Shown here in pieces: positions 1 to 9,911 of a stretch of DNA of 64,000 nt (its first letter is position 1; each line of letters starts with the position of its first letter). Below the pieces are notes generated by a model. The model ran no database searches, was not told where the DNA came from, and worked only from the letters and a program-made list of their open reading frames with translations. The translations under genes and the position numbers were made by a program. This DNA is from RGIG4140 sp045638265 (GTDB taxonomy: Bacteria > Pseudomonadota > Alphaproteobacteria > CAAHEQ01 > UBA3637). The stretch lies in the NCBI GenBank assembly GCA_045638265.1, contig JAZUBA010000044.1, forward strand, positions 1 through 64,000, read 5' to 3'.

Positions 1-32
1 CTGTACACGGACCAATATAAGTGCTTGTAAAA

Positions 33-62
33 TAAAGAAAAAGTCGCTATTTCTAGCGACTT
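33..62 (-). terminator. Intrinsic terminator after the tRNA-Arg/tRNA-Gln pair
   Basis: Read on the minus strand, a perfect 9-bp stem (AAGTCGCTA / TAGCGACTT) with a GAAA tetraloop is followed by a T-rich run. It lies just downstream of tRNA-Gln and probably ends the tRNA transcript. Confidence 0.8.
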
Positions 63-70
63 ATCTGTTT

Positions 71-145
71 TGGCTGGGCTGGCTGGATTCGAACCAACGA
101 ATGACGGTATCAAAAACCGTTGCCTTACCACTTGGCGACAGCCCA
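71..145 (-). tRNA. tRNA-Gln (anticodon TTG)
   Basis: A 75-nt cloverleaf on the minus strand: acceptor TGGGCTG pairs with CAGCCCA, the T-loop GGTTCGAATCC is present, and CCA is encoded. The anticodon loop TTTTGAT gives TTG, reading CAA. Confidence 0.95.
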
Positions 146-163
146 ATATGGTTTTTAGATTTT

Positions 164-240
164 TGGCGCGCTTGGCGAGATTCGAACTCACGACCCTTGC
201 CTTCGGAGGGCAATACTCTATCCAGCTGAGCTACAAGCGC
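164..240 (-). tRNA. tRNA-Arg (anticodon CCG)
   Basis: A 77-nt cloverleaf with acceptor GCGCTTG, D-arm AGCTCAGCTGGATAGAG, T-arm GAGTTCGAATCTC and encoded CCA. The anticodon loop CTCCGAA gives CCG, reading CGG. It lies 18 bp upstream of tRNA-Gln on the same strand and is probably co-transcribed with it. Confidence 0.95.
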
Positions 241-326
241 AAGCATCGCTCTAAATCTGTAACCCTTATACACCTATTTTTTTTAAATTGCAAGCTTTTT
301 TTTTATTATTCTTACAATTTTTTTTA

Positions 327-833
327 TTATGCTTTTCCTTGGTTCATTTTTGCCAATGTTGAAACTTGAACAGATAAAAATTCTAATTGTTCTGCATTTA
401 AGGCATTTAATTGATTTGAAATCTGTGTGGCAGCGCCTAAAGAACCTTTTAATCCTTTTTCTGTTGAGACGTTGTTGTTAATATTTTTCATATAGTTATC
501 TGTTTTTGTGTCTAACAAATCATTAACAGATACATTTAATTTATTACAAATTTTAACCAATGTATTTAATTGTGGATTGCTACCACGTTCTAAATTGGAA
601 ATTGTATTAACCATTAAACCCGTTTCAGCAGCTAATTCACCTTGGTTTAAACCTGATAATTTGCGTAATTGCGCAATGCGTAACCCGACAATGCGTGAGT
701 ATTCTTCTTCGCTTGATGCTTCTGAAATAATGGCTGAATGCAAATTGCTATATTTTTTTGTTTTTCGTGCAGAAATTTCTTTTTCTTCTTCTGTGTTTGC
801 GACTTTTTCTAATACATCTTTTAACATAGCCAT
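327..833 (-). CDS. XRE-family transcriptional regulator
   Basis: A 168-residue protein with one lambda-repressor-like helix-turn-helix at about residues 48-110. The region reads as in the Cro/C1 family: RIAQLRKLSGLNQGELA, then a recognition helix around NTISNLERG. A charged N-terminal tail and a C-terminal helical tail (about 120-168) flank it; no sensor domain is recognised. GAGGAG stands 6 nt before the ATG. It is transcribed toward the tRNA pair. Its DNA target is unknown. Chromosomal orphan or prophage-type regulator are both possible. Confidence 0.75.
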   Translation of the reverse strand: MAMLKDVLEKVANTEEEKEISARKTKKYSNLHSAIISEASSEEEYSRIVGLRIAQLRKLSGLNQGELAAETGLMVNTISNLERGSNPQLNTLVKICNKLNVSVNDLLDTKTDNYMKNINNNVSTEKGLKGSLGAATQISNQLNALNAEQLEFLSVQVSTLAKMNQGKA

Positions 834-1083
834 AGGTAACTCCTCTTTGAATATTTAAATCTGTGTCTTACTTGTTTTTATATCATTTTTTGGATTTTTG
901 CAATAATTTTTTTTAAAAAAAGCTAATTTATTACATATTTTTTTATTTTATCTTTCTTTTTTGTATAAAATAAGTTTCTAAAGATTTTTTTGACAACAAA
1001 AGAAGATTGGATAAACAAAAAATTATCCAAAAATTATTTTTGTTGCAGAACCCGATTCGCTAAATAATAACAAAAGAAGTGTG

Positions 1084-2349
1084 TTATTGATTCATGCTTT
1101 CAAAGAAATCATCATTTGTTTTGGTTTGACGTAATTTTTCCATCAAAAATTCCATAGAATCTGTTACACCCATTGGCATTAAAATACGACGCAAAATCCA
1201 AACTTTTGGTAATTTGGTTTTATCTACAAGTAAATCTTCATTGCGTGTGCCGGATTTTATAATGTCAATAGCGGGGAAAATACGTTTGTCTGATACTTTT
1301 CTATCTAAAATAATTTCAGAGTTGCCGGTTCCTTTAAATTCTTCAAAGATAACTTCATCCATTCTGGAACCTGTTTCAATCAATGCGGTACCAAAAATTG
1401 TTAAAGAACCACCTTCTTCTACATTCCGTGCTGCACCAAAAAAGCGTTTTGGGCGTTGTAAAGCATTGGCATCAACACCTCCTGTTAAAACTTTTCCAGA
1501 AGAAGGAATAACCGTATTGTAAGCTCTTGATAAGCGGGTGATGGAATCAAGCAAAATAATAACATCTTTCTTATGTTCAACTAAACGTTTTGCTTTTTCA
1601 ATAACCATTTCCGCAACTTGAACATGTCGGGCAGCAGGTTCATCAAAAGTTGAACTGATAACTTCTCCATTAATGGAACGAATCATATCTGTTACTTCTT
1701 CTGGACGTTCATCAATTAACAAAACGATTAAATGTGCTTCTGGATGATTTTTTTCAATGGAATGAGCAATGTTTTTCAACATAACTGTTTTTCCTGTTCG
1801 TGGTGGAGCAACAATTAAACAACGTTGACCTTTTCCTTGTGGACAAACTAAATCAATAATACGAGGTGTTAAATCTTTTTGGTTTTCCGGATTACCATTA
1901 CCATACTCCATAACGATTGGTTCGTTTGGATAAAGTGGTGTTAAATCATCAAAATTAACACGATATCTTAATTCTTCTGGATTGCCGAAATTAACCGTAT
2001 TAATTTTGGTTAATGTAAAATACTTTTCTCCGTTTTTAGGGGCGTTAATTTCACCCTCTATCGTATCACCTGTTCTTAATCCCCATTTTTTTATATGATG
2101 AGGAGCAACGTAAATGTCATCTGATCCAGCTAAATAATTAGCATCAGCTGAACGTAAAAAACCAAAACCGTCTTGCATAACTTCTAAAACACCCTCACCA
2201 AATAAAGTGGTTTCCGATTCGGATAATTTTTTTAAAACAGCATACATTAAGTCTTGTGTTCGTAGAGAAGGAGCATTTTCAACACCTAAATCTTCTGCGT
2301 AAATCAATAATTCAGCCGGTGTTTTTTTCTTTAAATCTTTTAATTGCAT
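1084..2349 (-). CDS. rho: Transcription termination factor Rho
   Basis: RNA-dependent hexameric helicase that terminates transcription in the cytoplasm. 421 residues, the usual length. Order seen: N-terminal helical domain ([18 protein letters not shown]), cold-shock-type RNA-binding fold (GFGFLRS), then the RecA-like ATPase with Walker [16 protein letters not shown], the Q-loop region and [22 protein letters not shown]. The frame stays open upstream, but the ATG at 2349 has GAGG 8 nt before it and matches the normal Rho start, so the extra 28 codons are excluded. Monocistronic, with a good promoter about 100 bp upstream. Confidence 0.97.
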   Translation of the reverse strand: MQLKDLKKKTPAELLIYAEDLGVENAPSLRTQDLMYAVLKKLSESETTLFGEGVLEVMQDGFGFLRSADANYLAGSDDIYVAPHHIKKWGLRTGDTIEGEINAPKNGEKYFTLTKINTVNFGNPEELRYRVNFDDLTPLYPNEPIVMEYGNGNPENQKDLTPRIIDLVCPQGKGQRCLIVAPPRTGKTVMLKNIAHSIEKNHPEAHLIVLLIDERPEEVTDMIRSINGEVISSTFDEPAARHVQVAEMVIEKAKRLVEHKKDVIILLDSITRLSRAYNTVIPSSGKVLTGGVDANALQRPKRFFGAARNVEEGGSLTIFGTALIETGSRMDEVIFEEFKGTGNSEIILDRKVSDKRIFPAIDIIKSGTRNEDLLVDKTKLPKVWILRRILMPMGVTDSMEFLMEKLRQTKTNDDFFESMNQ

Positions 2350-2444
2350 AAGAAACCTCGTTAGAATAATAAGGATGATTAAAAAACGTATAATATATAA
2401 ATTTTGGAATAAATAATTGAAACAGCAGAACACTGTTGTTATTT

Positions 2445-2473
2445 TTAATAACTTTTTTTTTAGATATTGTCAA
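2445..2473 (-). promoter_or_regulatory. Putative sigma70-type promoter of rho
   Basis: On the minus strand TTGACA (2473-2468) is separated by 17 bp from TATTAA (2450-2445). This leaves a leader of about 90 nt before the rho ATG. The rest of the 2350-2685 gap is very AT-rich divergent promoter DNA with no gene seen. Confidence 0.55.
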
Positions 2474-2685
2474 TGAAAAAAGAAGTCTTTCAATCGAAAA
2501 AAATAAAATCAAAAAAAAATACAATTTTACTGTTTCCCTAATCAAATTTAATGCCTATATAAATTTAAATTCTATTTATAAGTCTTAAAAGATGAAAAAT
2601 AACAATATAAATCTATTGATTATATATTTAAATAAAAGGATAATTATAGAAACAAAATTTTATAATTAAAGAAAGGAGCATTAAT

Positions 2686-3018
2686 ATGAAAAATGAATTA
2701 AGGGTTATTATCGCCACAAATATTAGAAAGTATCGTAAAAAGATGAATATGACACAAGCTCAATTAGCAGAACAGGTCGGAAAAACAGTAGAAATGATTA
2801 GTCAAATAGAAAATAATATTTCTTCTACAAAGTTATCAACATTATCTGCTATGGCAGAAGTTTTTGGTATTGAACCATATCAATTATTAATGGAAAATGA
2901 ATTTCAGGCTTATGAAAAAACATCTCCTGAATTAATGGATTTATTAATTGCATTAGAAGAGCAGCCTAAAGAATTTTTAAATGCATTGTTGGCATTAGTT
3001 CAACAATACAAAAAATAA
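2686..3018 (+). CDS. Small XRE-family DNA-binding protein
   Basis: 110 residues. Residues 7-62 form a typical helix-turn-helix (IRKYRKKMNMTQAQLAEQVG, then EMISQIENN and LSTLSAMAEVFGIEPYQLL). The remaining helical tail (about 70-110) has no recognised ligand domain. AAAGGAG lies 8 nt before the ATG. It is divergent from rho and convergent with the TerC-like gene, sharing the terminator at 3033-3069. Proteins this short often regulate their own promoter; target unknown. Confidence 0.75.
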   Translation: MKNELRVIIATNIRKYRKKMNMTQAQLAEQVGKTVEMISQIENNISSTKLSTLSAMAEVFGIEPYQLLMENEFQAYEKTSPELMDLLIALEEQPKEFLNALLALVQQYKK

Positions 3019-3032
3019 ACTTTAACATTACG

Positions 3033-3069
3033 AAAAAACCTCATTCGGTTGCACGAATGAGGTTTTTTT
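3033..3069. terminator. Bidirectional intrinsic terminator
   Basis: A 12-13 bp stem (AACCTCATTCG paired with CGAATGAGGTT) has A-runs on the left and T-runs on the right. It sits between two convergent genes, the XRE protein and the TerC-like gene, and can end both transcripts. Confidence 0.9.
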
Positions 3070-3079
3070 ATATAATAAT

Positions 3080-4063
3080 TTATTGTTGTGTTATTTCTTT
3101 TTTTGCAGGGAAAATAAGTGATGCAATAATACCTATTGCTAATAATGACAACACAACACATAAGGATGATGTTGATGAAATATGAATATTGAAAATAACT
3201 CCAATTAACATCTTAACACCGATATACATTAAGATAGCAATAACAGCTTTTTCTAGGTGAACTAAAGCTTGTTTTGCGGCTGCTAAACAAAAATACATTG
3301 AACGCATACCTAAAATAGCAAAAATATTACTTGTATATACTAAAAACGGTTTTTCTGTAATAGCAATAACAGCGGGAACACTGTCAAAAGCGAACATTAC
3401 ATCCGCAAATTCAACGGTTATTAAACATAAGAATAATGGTGTTGCTGCTTTTTTAATGAAAAATTTATGTCCGTCAATTTCTGGTGTAACAGGGAATAAA
3501 TGTTTAAAGAAGCGAATAGACCAATGTTTTGTAAAATCTGTTTCTTCTTCTTTTTTTGCTTCAACAGGAATTCTTTTTATCCATGAATAAATTAAAGCCC
3601 ATAAGCCGGCAGCTTGCATCATTTTAAACGCTGTCCAAATAATAAAGACGCCAAAAACAGTTAAAGCAACATCACCGCCATATGTAATAATAGCAGTACC
3701 CAAACCGACAAAAATCAAACGAAGCACCAAAGCCCCTAATATGCCATAATATAATACACGATGTTGGTATTTGTTGGGAATGCCAAAACTGGCAAAAATA
3801 GCCATTAATACAAACAAATTATCAACAGATAGTGTTTTTTCTAATACATAACCAGATAAGAATGCGTTGGCATCTTCTAATCCATGAGTGACATAGACGT
3901 ATCCGCCAAAAGCGAGTGATACAAGAATCCAAAAAACAGTCCATAATGCTGCTGATTTAATGGATATTTCTTTGTCTTGTTTATGTGCGAATAAATCTAT
4001 TGCTAAACACAAAATAACAACAATAGAAAATATAATAATACTGGATGCAGAATAACCTTCCAT
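3080..4063 (-). CDS. TerC/Alx-family integral membrane protein
   Basis: 327 residues with about eight or nine hydrophobic segments. It carries the TerC family hallmark SVDNLFVLMAIFASFGIP, the later acidic membrane motif TVEFADVMFAFDSVPAV and the C-terminal NIFAILGMRSMYF. Family members are linked to Mn2+ export, metal loading of exported proteins or tellurite resistance; which applies here cannot be told. An upstream in-frame start is possible, but the ATG at 4063 has AAGGAG at good spacing. I looked for a yybP-ykoY Mn2+ riboswitch upstream, as found near some alx genes, and saw none. Confidence 0.9.
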   Translation of the reverse strand: MEGYSASSIIIFSIVVILCLAIDLFAHKQDKEISIKSAALWTVFWILVSLAFGGYVYVTHGLEDANAFLSGYVLEKTLSVDNLFVLMAIFASFGIPNKYQHRVLYYGILGALVLRLIFVGLGTAIITYGGDVALTVFGVFIIWTAFKMMQAAGLWALIYSWIKRIPVEAKKEEETDFTKHWSIRFFKHLFPVTPEIDGHKFFIKKAATPLFLCLITVEFADVMFAFDSVPAVIAITEKPFLVYTSNIFAILGMRSMYFCLAAAKQALVHLEKAVIAILMYIGVKMLIGVIFNIHISSTSSLCVVLSLLAIGIIASLIFPAKKEITQQ

Positions 4064-4368
4064 AATAAAAAACTCCTTATAAAAATAATCCGCATAAAAC
4101 ATAACAAAATCATTTGTAAAATGCAAGTTCTTTTTATATATGCAATTATGTAATAGGATTTTTTAATTCAATTGAATTTTTTTTATATAACATTAACTTT
4201 GTTGAATGATAAAAGAGTATTGGTAAAATAAAGTTTGACTATAAATTTATGCTTGTTATTTTACTTAAAACTAATCAAAAATACTTATGATATAAAATTA
4301 TTGTACGATAGTTAGCAATAAATGTAGCCGATTTTATATTAATCATAGAGAATTTAAAGTTTATAAAT

Positions 4369-4399
4369 AAAAACGCCTGTAATTAACAGACGTTTTTTA
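4369..4399 (-). terminator. Intrinsic terminator after gpsA, in the 4064-4418 gap
   Basis: Stem AAAACG-CTGT / ACAG-CGTTTT with one internal mismatch, a short AATTA loop and a T/A run on each side. It ends the aas-gpsA transcript. The remaining approximately 300 bp to the TerC-like start are AT-rich and hold no gene that I can see. Confidence 0.65.
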
Positions 4400-4418
4400 T
4401 GTGGATTGAAACATTTTA

Positions 4419-5405
4419 TTATTCAGAACGTAACGGGCGTGCCAGTAATTCTTTTAAAATATCTTTAATCGGTTTATCATAATATAAAATAGATTCAACA
4501 GCCTCACATATTGGCATATCAACACCTAATTGACGAGCCCGTTTCATAACTGATTTTGCCGTCGCAACTCCCTCAACCGTTTTAGTGCAATGTTCTAAAA
4601 CCGGTTTTGCCCAACCCGCTTGGCCGATTTCATATCCACATGAATAATTGCGTGATTGATGACTATTTGCTGTTAACATCAAGTCGCCAATACCTGACAA
4701 ACCAAGTACACTTTCTTTTTTGCCACCGAGTGCTTTTGCAAAGCGAGACATTTCAGCTAATCCGCGTGTTAATAAAGCAGCACGTGTATTATCACCAAAA
4801 CCACAACCATCGGATATGCCCGAGGCAATGGCTAATACGTTTTTAATAGCACCGCATACTTCGGGTGTGATTAAATCTGTTGACGAATAAGGACGAAAAT
4901 AGTCTGTTTTCATAAAACGAGAAACTCTGTCTGCTAACATTTGCGATTGAGATGCAATAGTAACAGCGGTCGGCATTTCTTTGGCTACTTCCGCAGCAAA
5001 ACCCGGACCAGACAAAACAACTAATGGTGTTTGGGGACGTATTTCTTGTACAACCTCGCTCATCAGCAATCCACTACTTAATTCTATGCCTTTTGCACAT
5101 AAAACAACAGGTGTAACTGTTTTTAAATGAGGGGCCATTTGTGTAAAAACGGAACGGGTAAATTGAGCCGGCGCAACTAACAGAATACAATCCGCCCAAG
5201 TTAAAACAGATGCCATATCCGTTGTTGCTTCAATGCTTTCAGGCAAATGTGCCGCAGGTAAAAACGGCGTACGATGAGTCGTGTTAATTTCATTAACCGC
5301 ATCTTCTTCTCTTGCCCATAATTTAACGGTATTACGGGCCTTTGAAGCCGTCATGGCAAGAGCCGTTCCCCATGCACCGCCACCGATAACACCAATATTA
5401 GCCAT
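4419..5405 (-). CDS. gpsA: Glycerol-3-phosphate dehydrogenase [NAD(P)+]
   Basis: Cytosolic enzyme reducing dihydroxyacetone phosphate to sn-glycerol 3-phosphate, the backbone of phospholipids. 328 residues, full length. The N-terminal Rossmann motif is IGVIGGGAWGTALA. The catalytic region includes AKGIE, SGPGFAAEVAK and AIKNVLAIASGISDGCGFGDNTRAAL with the conserved lysine, and later GLSGIGDLMLT. AAGGAGG precedes the ATG. It starts 10 bp after the aas fusion gene, so substrate supply and acyl-chain recycling for phospholipids appear to be co-expressed. Confidence 0.97.
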   Translation of the reverse strand: MANIGVIGGGAWGTALAMTASKARNTVKLWAREEDAVNEINTTHRTPFLPAAHLPESIEATTDMASVLTWADCILLVAPAQFTRSVFTQMAPHLKTVTPVVLCAKGIELSSGLLMSEVVQEIRPQTPLVVLSGPGFAAEVAKEMPTAVTIASQSQMLADRVSRFMKTDYFRPYSSTDLITPEVCGAIKNVLAIASGISDGCGFGDNTRAALLTRGLAEMSRFAKALGGKKESVLGLSGIGDLMLTANSHQSRNYSCGYEIGQAGWAKPVLEHCTKTVEGVATAKSVMKRARQLGVDMPICEAVESILYYDKPIKDILKELLARPLRSE

Positions 5406-5415
5406 AAAATCCTCC

Positions 5416-8400
5416 TTATTTTGTTGTTTCGTTCATCGCCATTTCTTTTGCGGATACATAGTCAAATTTACCAGTACCTAACAATGGCGGTTGATCTGTA
5501 ATAATGATTTTAGACGGTAAACCCAATTCCGTAATTCCGGCTGATTTAAAGGCGGAAACTAATTCTTCTCTTGTTACGTCTTTACAAGTTGTAATCAAAA
5601 CAATTTGTTCGCCTTTTTTTGCATCAGGAATATTAACTGCTCCGGAAATGAAACCAGGGTAACGTTTTTCAACAACCATTTCAACGGCCAATAATGATAC
5701 CATTTCGCCGCCGATTTTGGCAAAACGCTTGCAACGTCCTTTAATGGTAATATAGCCATTATTATCTACGGATACAATATCTCCTGTATCATACCAACCA
5801 TCTTGAGGTGGATCTAAATGTAATGGATCAGTATGACGCATATATCCTTGCATGATATTTGGTCCTTTAACCCATAATTCTTGACCTTCAATAATGCCTT
5901 CTACGGGTTTTAATTGATAACTCATTCCTGGTAAGATACGACCGACAGAATCTTTTTTAGAATGCAAGAATGTATTAACAGAGATAAAGGGTGAACATTC
6001 TGTGGCTCCGTATCCTTCTAAAATACGAACACCAAATTTTTCTGCCCAAATTTTGCGTGTTTCATCTTTCACTTTTTCAGCACCGGATGCAACAATACGC
6101 AAACTGTTAAAATCATAAGGATTTGCACATTTAGCATATCCTGCTAAGAATGTATCCGTTCCAAAGAAAATTGTTGCTTTGACAGAAGCACAAATTTCAG
6201 GAATGATACGATAGTGCAATGGTGTTGGATAAAGAACTGTTTTTACACCTAACAAAAGAGGTAAAACCGTTCCGGCTCCCAAACCGAATGAGTGGAACAT
6301 CGGTAAACAGTTTAAAAAGACATCTGACGGATAAACATCAAAAATAGATGGTATTTGATAACAGTTAGATAAAATGTTTTTATGAGACAAAAAGACAGCC
6401 TTTGGCATACCTTCAGAACCAGATGTAAATAATACAACCGCTGTATCTTCCGGATTACCTTTTCCGCCTATATTTTTATGGTATGCTCGTTTGGGGCATA
6501 GTGCACCAAAAATACCGTAAAATTTGTCTTGCCAAGTTAATGAGGGTCTTAAATCTTCTAAATAAGCAATTTTAACACCTGCATTTTCTAAAGCAGTGAT
6601 TAAGTTATCTAATTTTGCCATGCTAACAACTTTTTTGGCTGTTACAATGGTTTTTAATCCAATTGTTTCACACGTTGATATAACTTGTTTCGGACCAGAT
6701 GTAAAATTAATCATTGCCGGAATTTTGCCGTAAGCATGCAAACCAAAAACAGACAATGCACAAGCATTGGATGTTGGAATCATTAATCCGACATATTTTT
6801 CATCACCGACAGCACGAGAAATAAGACGACCTAAAATAAATGCTTTTAAGAAAAAGGCACAAAATTTAACAGGTTTGCGGGAAGTATCTTCCATAATCGG
6901 TTTTAAATACCCTGCCATACGCATTGAATCGGATATAGCTTCAAACAATGTACGGTTTTTATCGTAACTGTCAAAAGTCATTTGTGTTAAAATATCGTGC
7001 AGTTTTGCACTTGATTTTTCACGAATTTCACGTGTTGGTAATTCTTCATTAATTTTAAAATCAACCGGTTCCAAAATGTTAATGGTAATTTTTGGGAAAA
7101 GCTTAAAGTGTGCTTTTTTTCCTAATATACGAGAGAAAAACGTGTTAGATGCACCATCTATACGAATAGGTAAAATAGGGGCATTTCCTTTGACGGCCAT
7201 CATTGCGGGAGCTTCGTAAATTTTCATACGTGTATTTCCGCCCTCAATAATGCCTTCTGTCAAAATCATACATAATTTGTCTTCGTTTAAACGTTCGGAC
7301 ATATATTTTACCGCGAAAGGACTACGTGGATCTAGTGGGTGAACATCCATCAAGTTAGTCATAAACTTAACGAGTGTTTTTTCAATTAACTGATCACTGA
7401 CAGCGAATGTAATGTTTCTGTCAATGAATGATGAAATTAACAAGACATCCATATATGATGTGTGATTTGGTATAATTAATGCACGAGGACCGGCTTTTTC
7501 CAAATTTTCAAGTCCTTTAATTTCCACTTTGTATAAATAGCCAAATATTTTTTTAAATACATTTTTACGTGTTTCAACAGGCAATAGGCGAATCATATAA
7601 ACAGCAACCAATAAATTGGCACCTGCCAGTAACAATAATATATCTAAAATATTGAAAGAAATCATTGTTAAACCCATTGTAATAATGAGTGCAATCATGA
7701 CCCCGATAGCATTAACCATGTTTGAAAAAGCCATCATACGGCCCATCATATACGATGGTGTTTTTAATTGAATAAGTGTATAGAAAGGAATAACGTAAAA
7801 AGCTGATAAAGCACCTAAAAACAAAATATCAATCATAATGCACCAATAACTGAAATTGGTTGTCAGCATTTTAAAAACAGTTACGCCTTTTTCATAAATA
7901 ATCCCTTCTGCACTATAACTGGCAAAAACAAAATTAAACAAAAACAAGGAAATAAGTATGCCGACAACAGATGTATAAGCACCCATATTGTTTTTGCGAG
8001 AAAGACGAGCATATATGAAACCACCGATGATATATCCCAAAGTGAAAACACCTGCTGATAAGAACATAACAACAGACCAGCGAGCGTGTAAAACCGTACG
8101 ACCGTAATCTGCTGAAAAGAAAAAGATAACAGCAGATATCATCCAAAACCAAGCAATACCGACTAAATATGCCCATGTATCAAACTGATGTTTTAATTTT
8201 GCAGAAACATAACCAAAGGCATTATATGGATTACGGTAAATAACGGTTTCTTTATCAGCCGGTTCGTTTTGAGGGATTTTAAGTGTAATCAGATAGCTGA
8301 TTACAGAAAAACACAATCCGATTGAACAAATAACAAAATAAGCAACATCAAATTTTAAGATGCTTGTTAATAATAAACAAGATAAGCCGCTGGCAAAAAT

Positions 8401-8841
8401 AACACCCATTTTCATTAATGTGTTGCCGGCATTTAATTTTGCTGGTGCTATTTGTTCTGTAATAAGGGAGGCATCTAAAACACGTAAACAGGCATTTGTC
8501 AGTCCCATGGTAATCAAAATTGTTAATAAGAGAATGCGAGAATCCAATGTAACGCTGATAAGAGCTAACGCCATAATGCCGATTTCAAAAATACGAATAT
8601 ATTTTAAGCAACGTGTTTTTGAAAATTTATCGGATATTTGTCCGATGTAAATTGTTGCAAAACAAAACGATAAAGCATATAAAATAACGGCCAGACCCAT
8701 GAAAACAGGATTGGGTTGTGTTAACTTATATGTAACGAAAAATAAAAAGACGTTGCGAATAAAACCTTCATTAATTGCGGAAAAAAAGCGAGAAATAAAT
8801 AAAGGTAAAAATTTTGTATTTTTTAATAATTGTGCAAACAT
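5416..8841 (-). CDS. aas: MFS transporter / acyltransferase / acyl-ACP synthetase fusion (LplT-PlsC-Aas type)
   Basis: 1141 residues in three blocks. Residues 1-415 form a 12-segment major-facilitator domain like the lysophospholipid flippase LplT. Residues about 430-640 are a PlsC-type acyltransferase with the HX4D motif NHTSYMD. Residues about 665-1140 are an AMP-forming acyl-ACP synthetase with VLFTSGSEGMPKAVFLSHKN, YGATECSP, GWYDTGD and the C-terminal catalytic lysine region GTGKFDY. The predicted role is uptake of lysophospholipid across the inner membrane and its re-acylation. A GTG lies two codons upstream, but AAGGAG is spaced 5 nt from the ATG at 8841, which I prefer. Same-operon gene: gpsA. 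Confidence 0.93.
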   Translation of the reverse strand: MFAQLLKNTKFLPLFISRFFSAINEGFIRNVFLFFVTYKLTQPNPVFMGLAVILYALSFCFATIYIGQISDKFSKTRCLKYIRIFEIGIMALALISVTLDSRILLLTILITMGLTNACLRVLDASLITEQIAPAKLNAGNTLMKMGVIFASGLSCLLLTSILKFDVAYFVICSIGLCFSVISYLITLKIPQNEPADKETVIYRNPYNAFGYVSAKLKHQFDTWAYLVGIAWFWMISAVIFFFSADYGRTVLHARWSVVMFLSAGVFTLGYIIGGFIYARLSRKNNMGAYTSVVGILISLFLFNFVFASYSAEGIIYEKGVTVFKMLTTNFSYWCIMIDILFLGALSAFYVIPFYTLIQLKTPSYMMGRMMAFSNMVNAIGVMIALIITMGLTMISFNILDILLLLAGANLLVAVYMIRLLPVETRKNVFKKIFGYLYKVEIKGLENLEKAGPRALIIPNHTSYMDVLLISSFIDRNITFAVSDQLIEKTLVKFMTNLMDVHPLDPRSPFAVKYMSERLNEDKLCMILTEGIIEGGNTRMKIYEAPAMMAVKGNAPILPIRIDGASNTFFSRILGKKAHFKLFPKITINILEPVDFKINEELPTREIREKSSAKLHDILTQMTFDSYDKNRTLFEAISDSMRMAGYLKPIMEDTSRKPVKFCAFFLKAFILGRLISRAVGDEKYVGLMIPTSNACALSVFGLHAYGKIPAMINFTSGPKQVISTCETIGLKTIVTAKKVVSMAKLDNLITALENAGVKIAYLEDLRPSLTWQDKFYGIFGALCPKRAYHKNIGGKGNPEDTAVVLFTSGSEGMPKAVFLSHKNILSNCYQIPSIFDVYPSDVFLNCLPMFHSFGLGAGTVLPLLLGVKTVLYPTPLHYRIIPEICASVKATIFFGTDTFLAGYAKCANPYDFNSLRIVASGAEKVKDETRKIWAEKFGVRILEGYGATECSPFISVNTFLHSKKDSVGRILPGMSYQLKPVEGIIEGQELWVKGPNIMQGYMRHTDPLHLDPPQDGWYDTGDIVSVDNNGYITIKGRCKRFAKIGGEMVSLLAVEMVVEKRYPGFISGAVNIPDAKKGEQIVLITTCKDVTREELVSAFKSAGITELGLPSKIIITDQPPLLGTGKFDYVSAKEMAMNETTK

Positions 8842-9130
8842 AAACACTCCTTATATTTTTTTAGACATACCTCTCTATATCACACGTTCTTTAAATATTC
8901 AAGCAAAAAGAATATATTGCATACGTTAAGGTGTTATATTTAAAAAATATGACAAAATGATGACAAGATTTATGTTTGTTTGTATTGGCAAAAATCTTAT
9001 TCAAATATCTCCGTTGAAATATGAAAAATGAAAATATATTAAAAAAAAGAATATTTTTTGATAAAAAGGGTTTATTTTTTTGAAAAAATTTGTTATAGTA
9101 GAACATACAATATTTTTACATGAGGAAAAA

Positions 9131-9892
9131 ATGAAAAAAATTTGTTTGTTATCAATGTCTTGTTTGTTGTTAAGCGGATGCTTTGGTTCAACTGATGAAT
9201 ATGATATGTATGCTCAAAACAGTTTGAGAGCGCCTGCAAGACCGCCTGTGGAAAATAGAATTGAGCACAAAACTGTTCAAAAGCCAAGTGAGTTGCCACA
9301 ATCAATTACACAGCCTGTTGCGGTAAATGCGCCTAGTGTTAGTTCGTCGGTGGTTCCGCAAACATCTCCGCAACAACCATTGGTTCAAACGATTGTGATA
9401 CCTCAATACGCACCAACACCACCGGTTTATCCGTATGCTCAACCGTCTGCGTATGGTACAACAGCTATGCCGTACGGAGCTGTTCAACAATTACCAATCC
9501 CGACTCAAAGTGCTATGTTGGGAAGTATTCCTCAGGTTCAAAATCCGGCGCCTGTTCAACAAAATGCAGTAACGTCTATTCCTAAACCAAAAATTAAAAA
9601 AGAAACAGTTACTGTTGTTTCGCAACCGAAGGAAGCAGTGTATCCGTCTTGGGCATCTTCTGATTATACACCTCCTGTAACTGTTACGAGTACGGAAGCA
9701 ATGGTTACATTTAAAAATCCACATCGGGATGAAACCGTACAGTGTGCTGCTATTGATGTTATGTGTATTGCTTCATATCAACAACAAGGTTATAAACGTG
9801 TTTCTCCGCATAAGACTGGTTTAGAAGAGGAAGATACACAAGGATACCCTAAAACAAAATGGAAAGCAGATAATAGCATTCCGCGTTGGTAA
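9131..9892 (+). CDS. Proline/glutamine-rich lipoprotein, function unknown
   Basis: 253 residues with a lipoprotein signal peptide: MKKIC start, hydrophobic core and lipobox LLSGC, with lipidation predicted at Cys-17. The middle (about 40-170) is low-complexity Pro/Gln/Val/Thr-rich and probably extended. The C-terminal part holds a two-cysteine stretch (VQCAAIDVMCIASY), perhaps a disulfide. GAGG stands before the ATG at 9131; an upstream TTG in the same frame would bury the signal peptide and is rejected. comM follows after 19 bp. No family recognised. Confidence 0.75.
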   Translation: MKKICLLSMSCLLLSGCFGSTDEYDMYAQNSLRAPARPPVENRIEHKTVQKPSELPQSITQPVAVNAPSVSSSVVPQTSPQQPLVQTIVIPQYAPTPPVYPYAQPSAYGTTAMPYGAVQQLPIPTQSAMLGSIPQVQNPAPVQQNAVTSIPKPKIKKETVTVVSQPKEAVYPSWASSDYTPPVTVTSTEAMVTFKNPHRDETVQCAAIDVMCIASYQQQGYKRVSPHKTGLEEEDTQGYPKTKWKADNSIPRW

Positions 9893-9911
9893 TTGATATT
9901 TGGGATAAAAA

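Noticed and set aside
4064..4418. yybP-ykoY Mn2+ riboswitch before the TerC-like gene
   Set aside because: The leader is AT-rich with none of the conserved GC-containing helices of that riboswitch.
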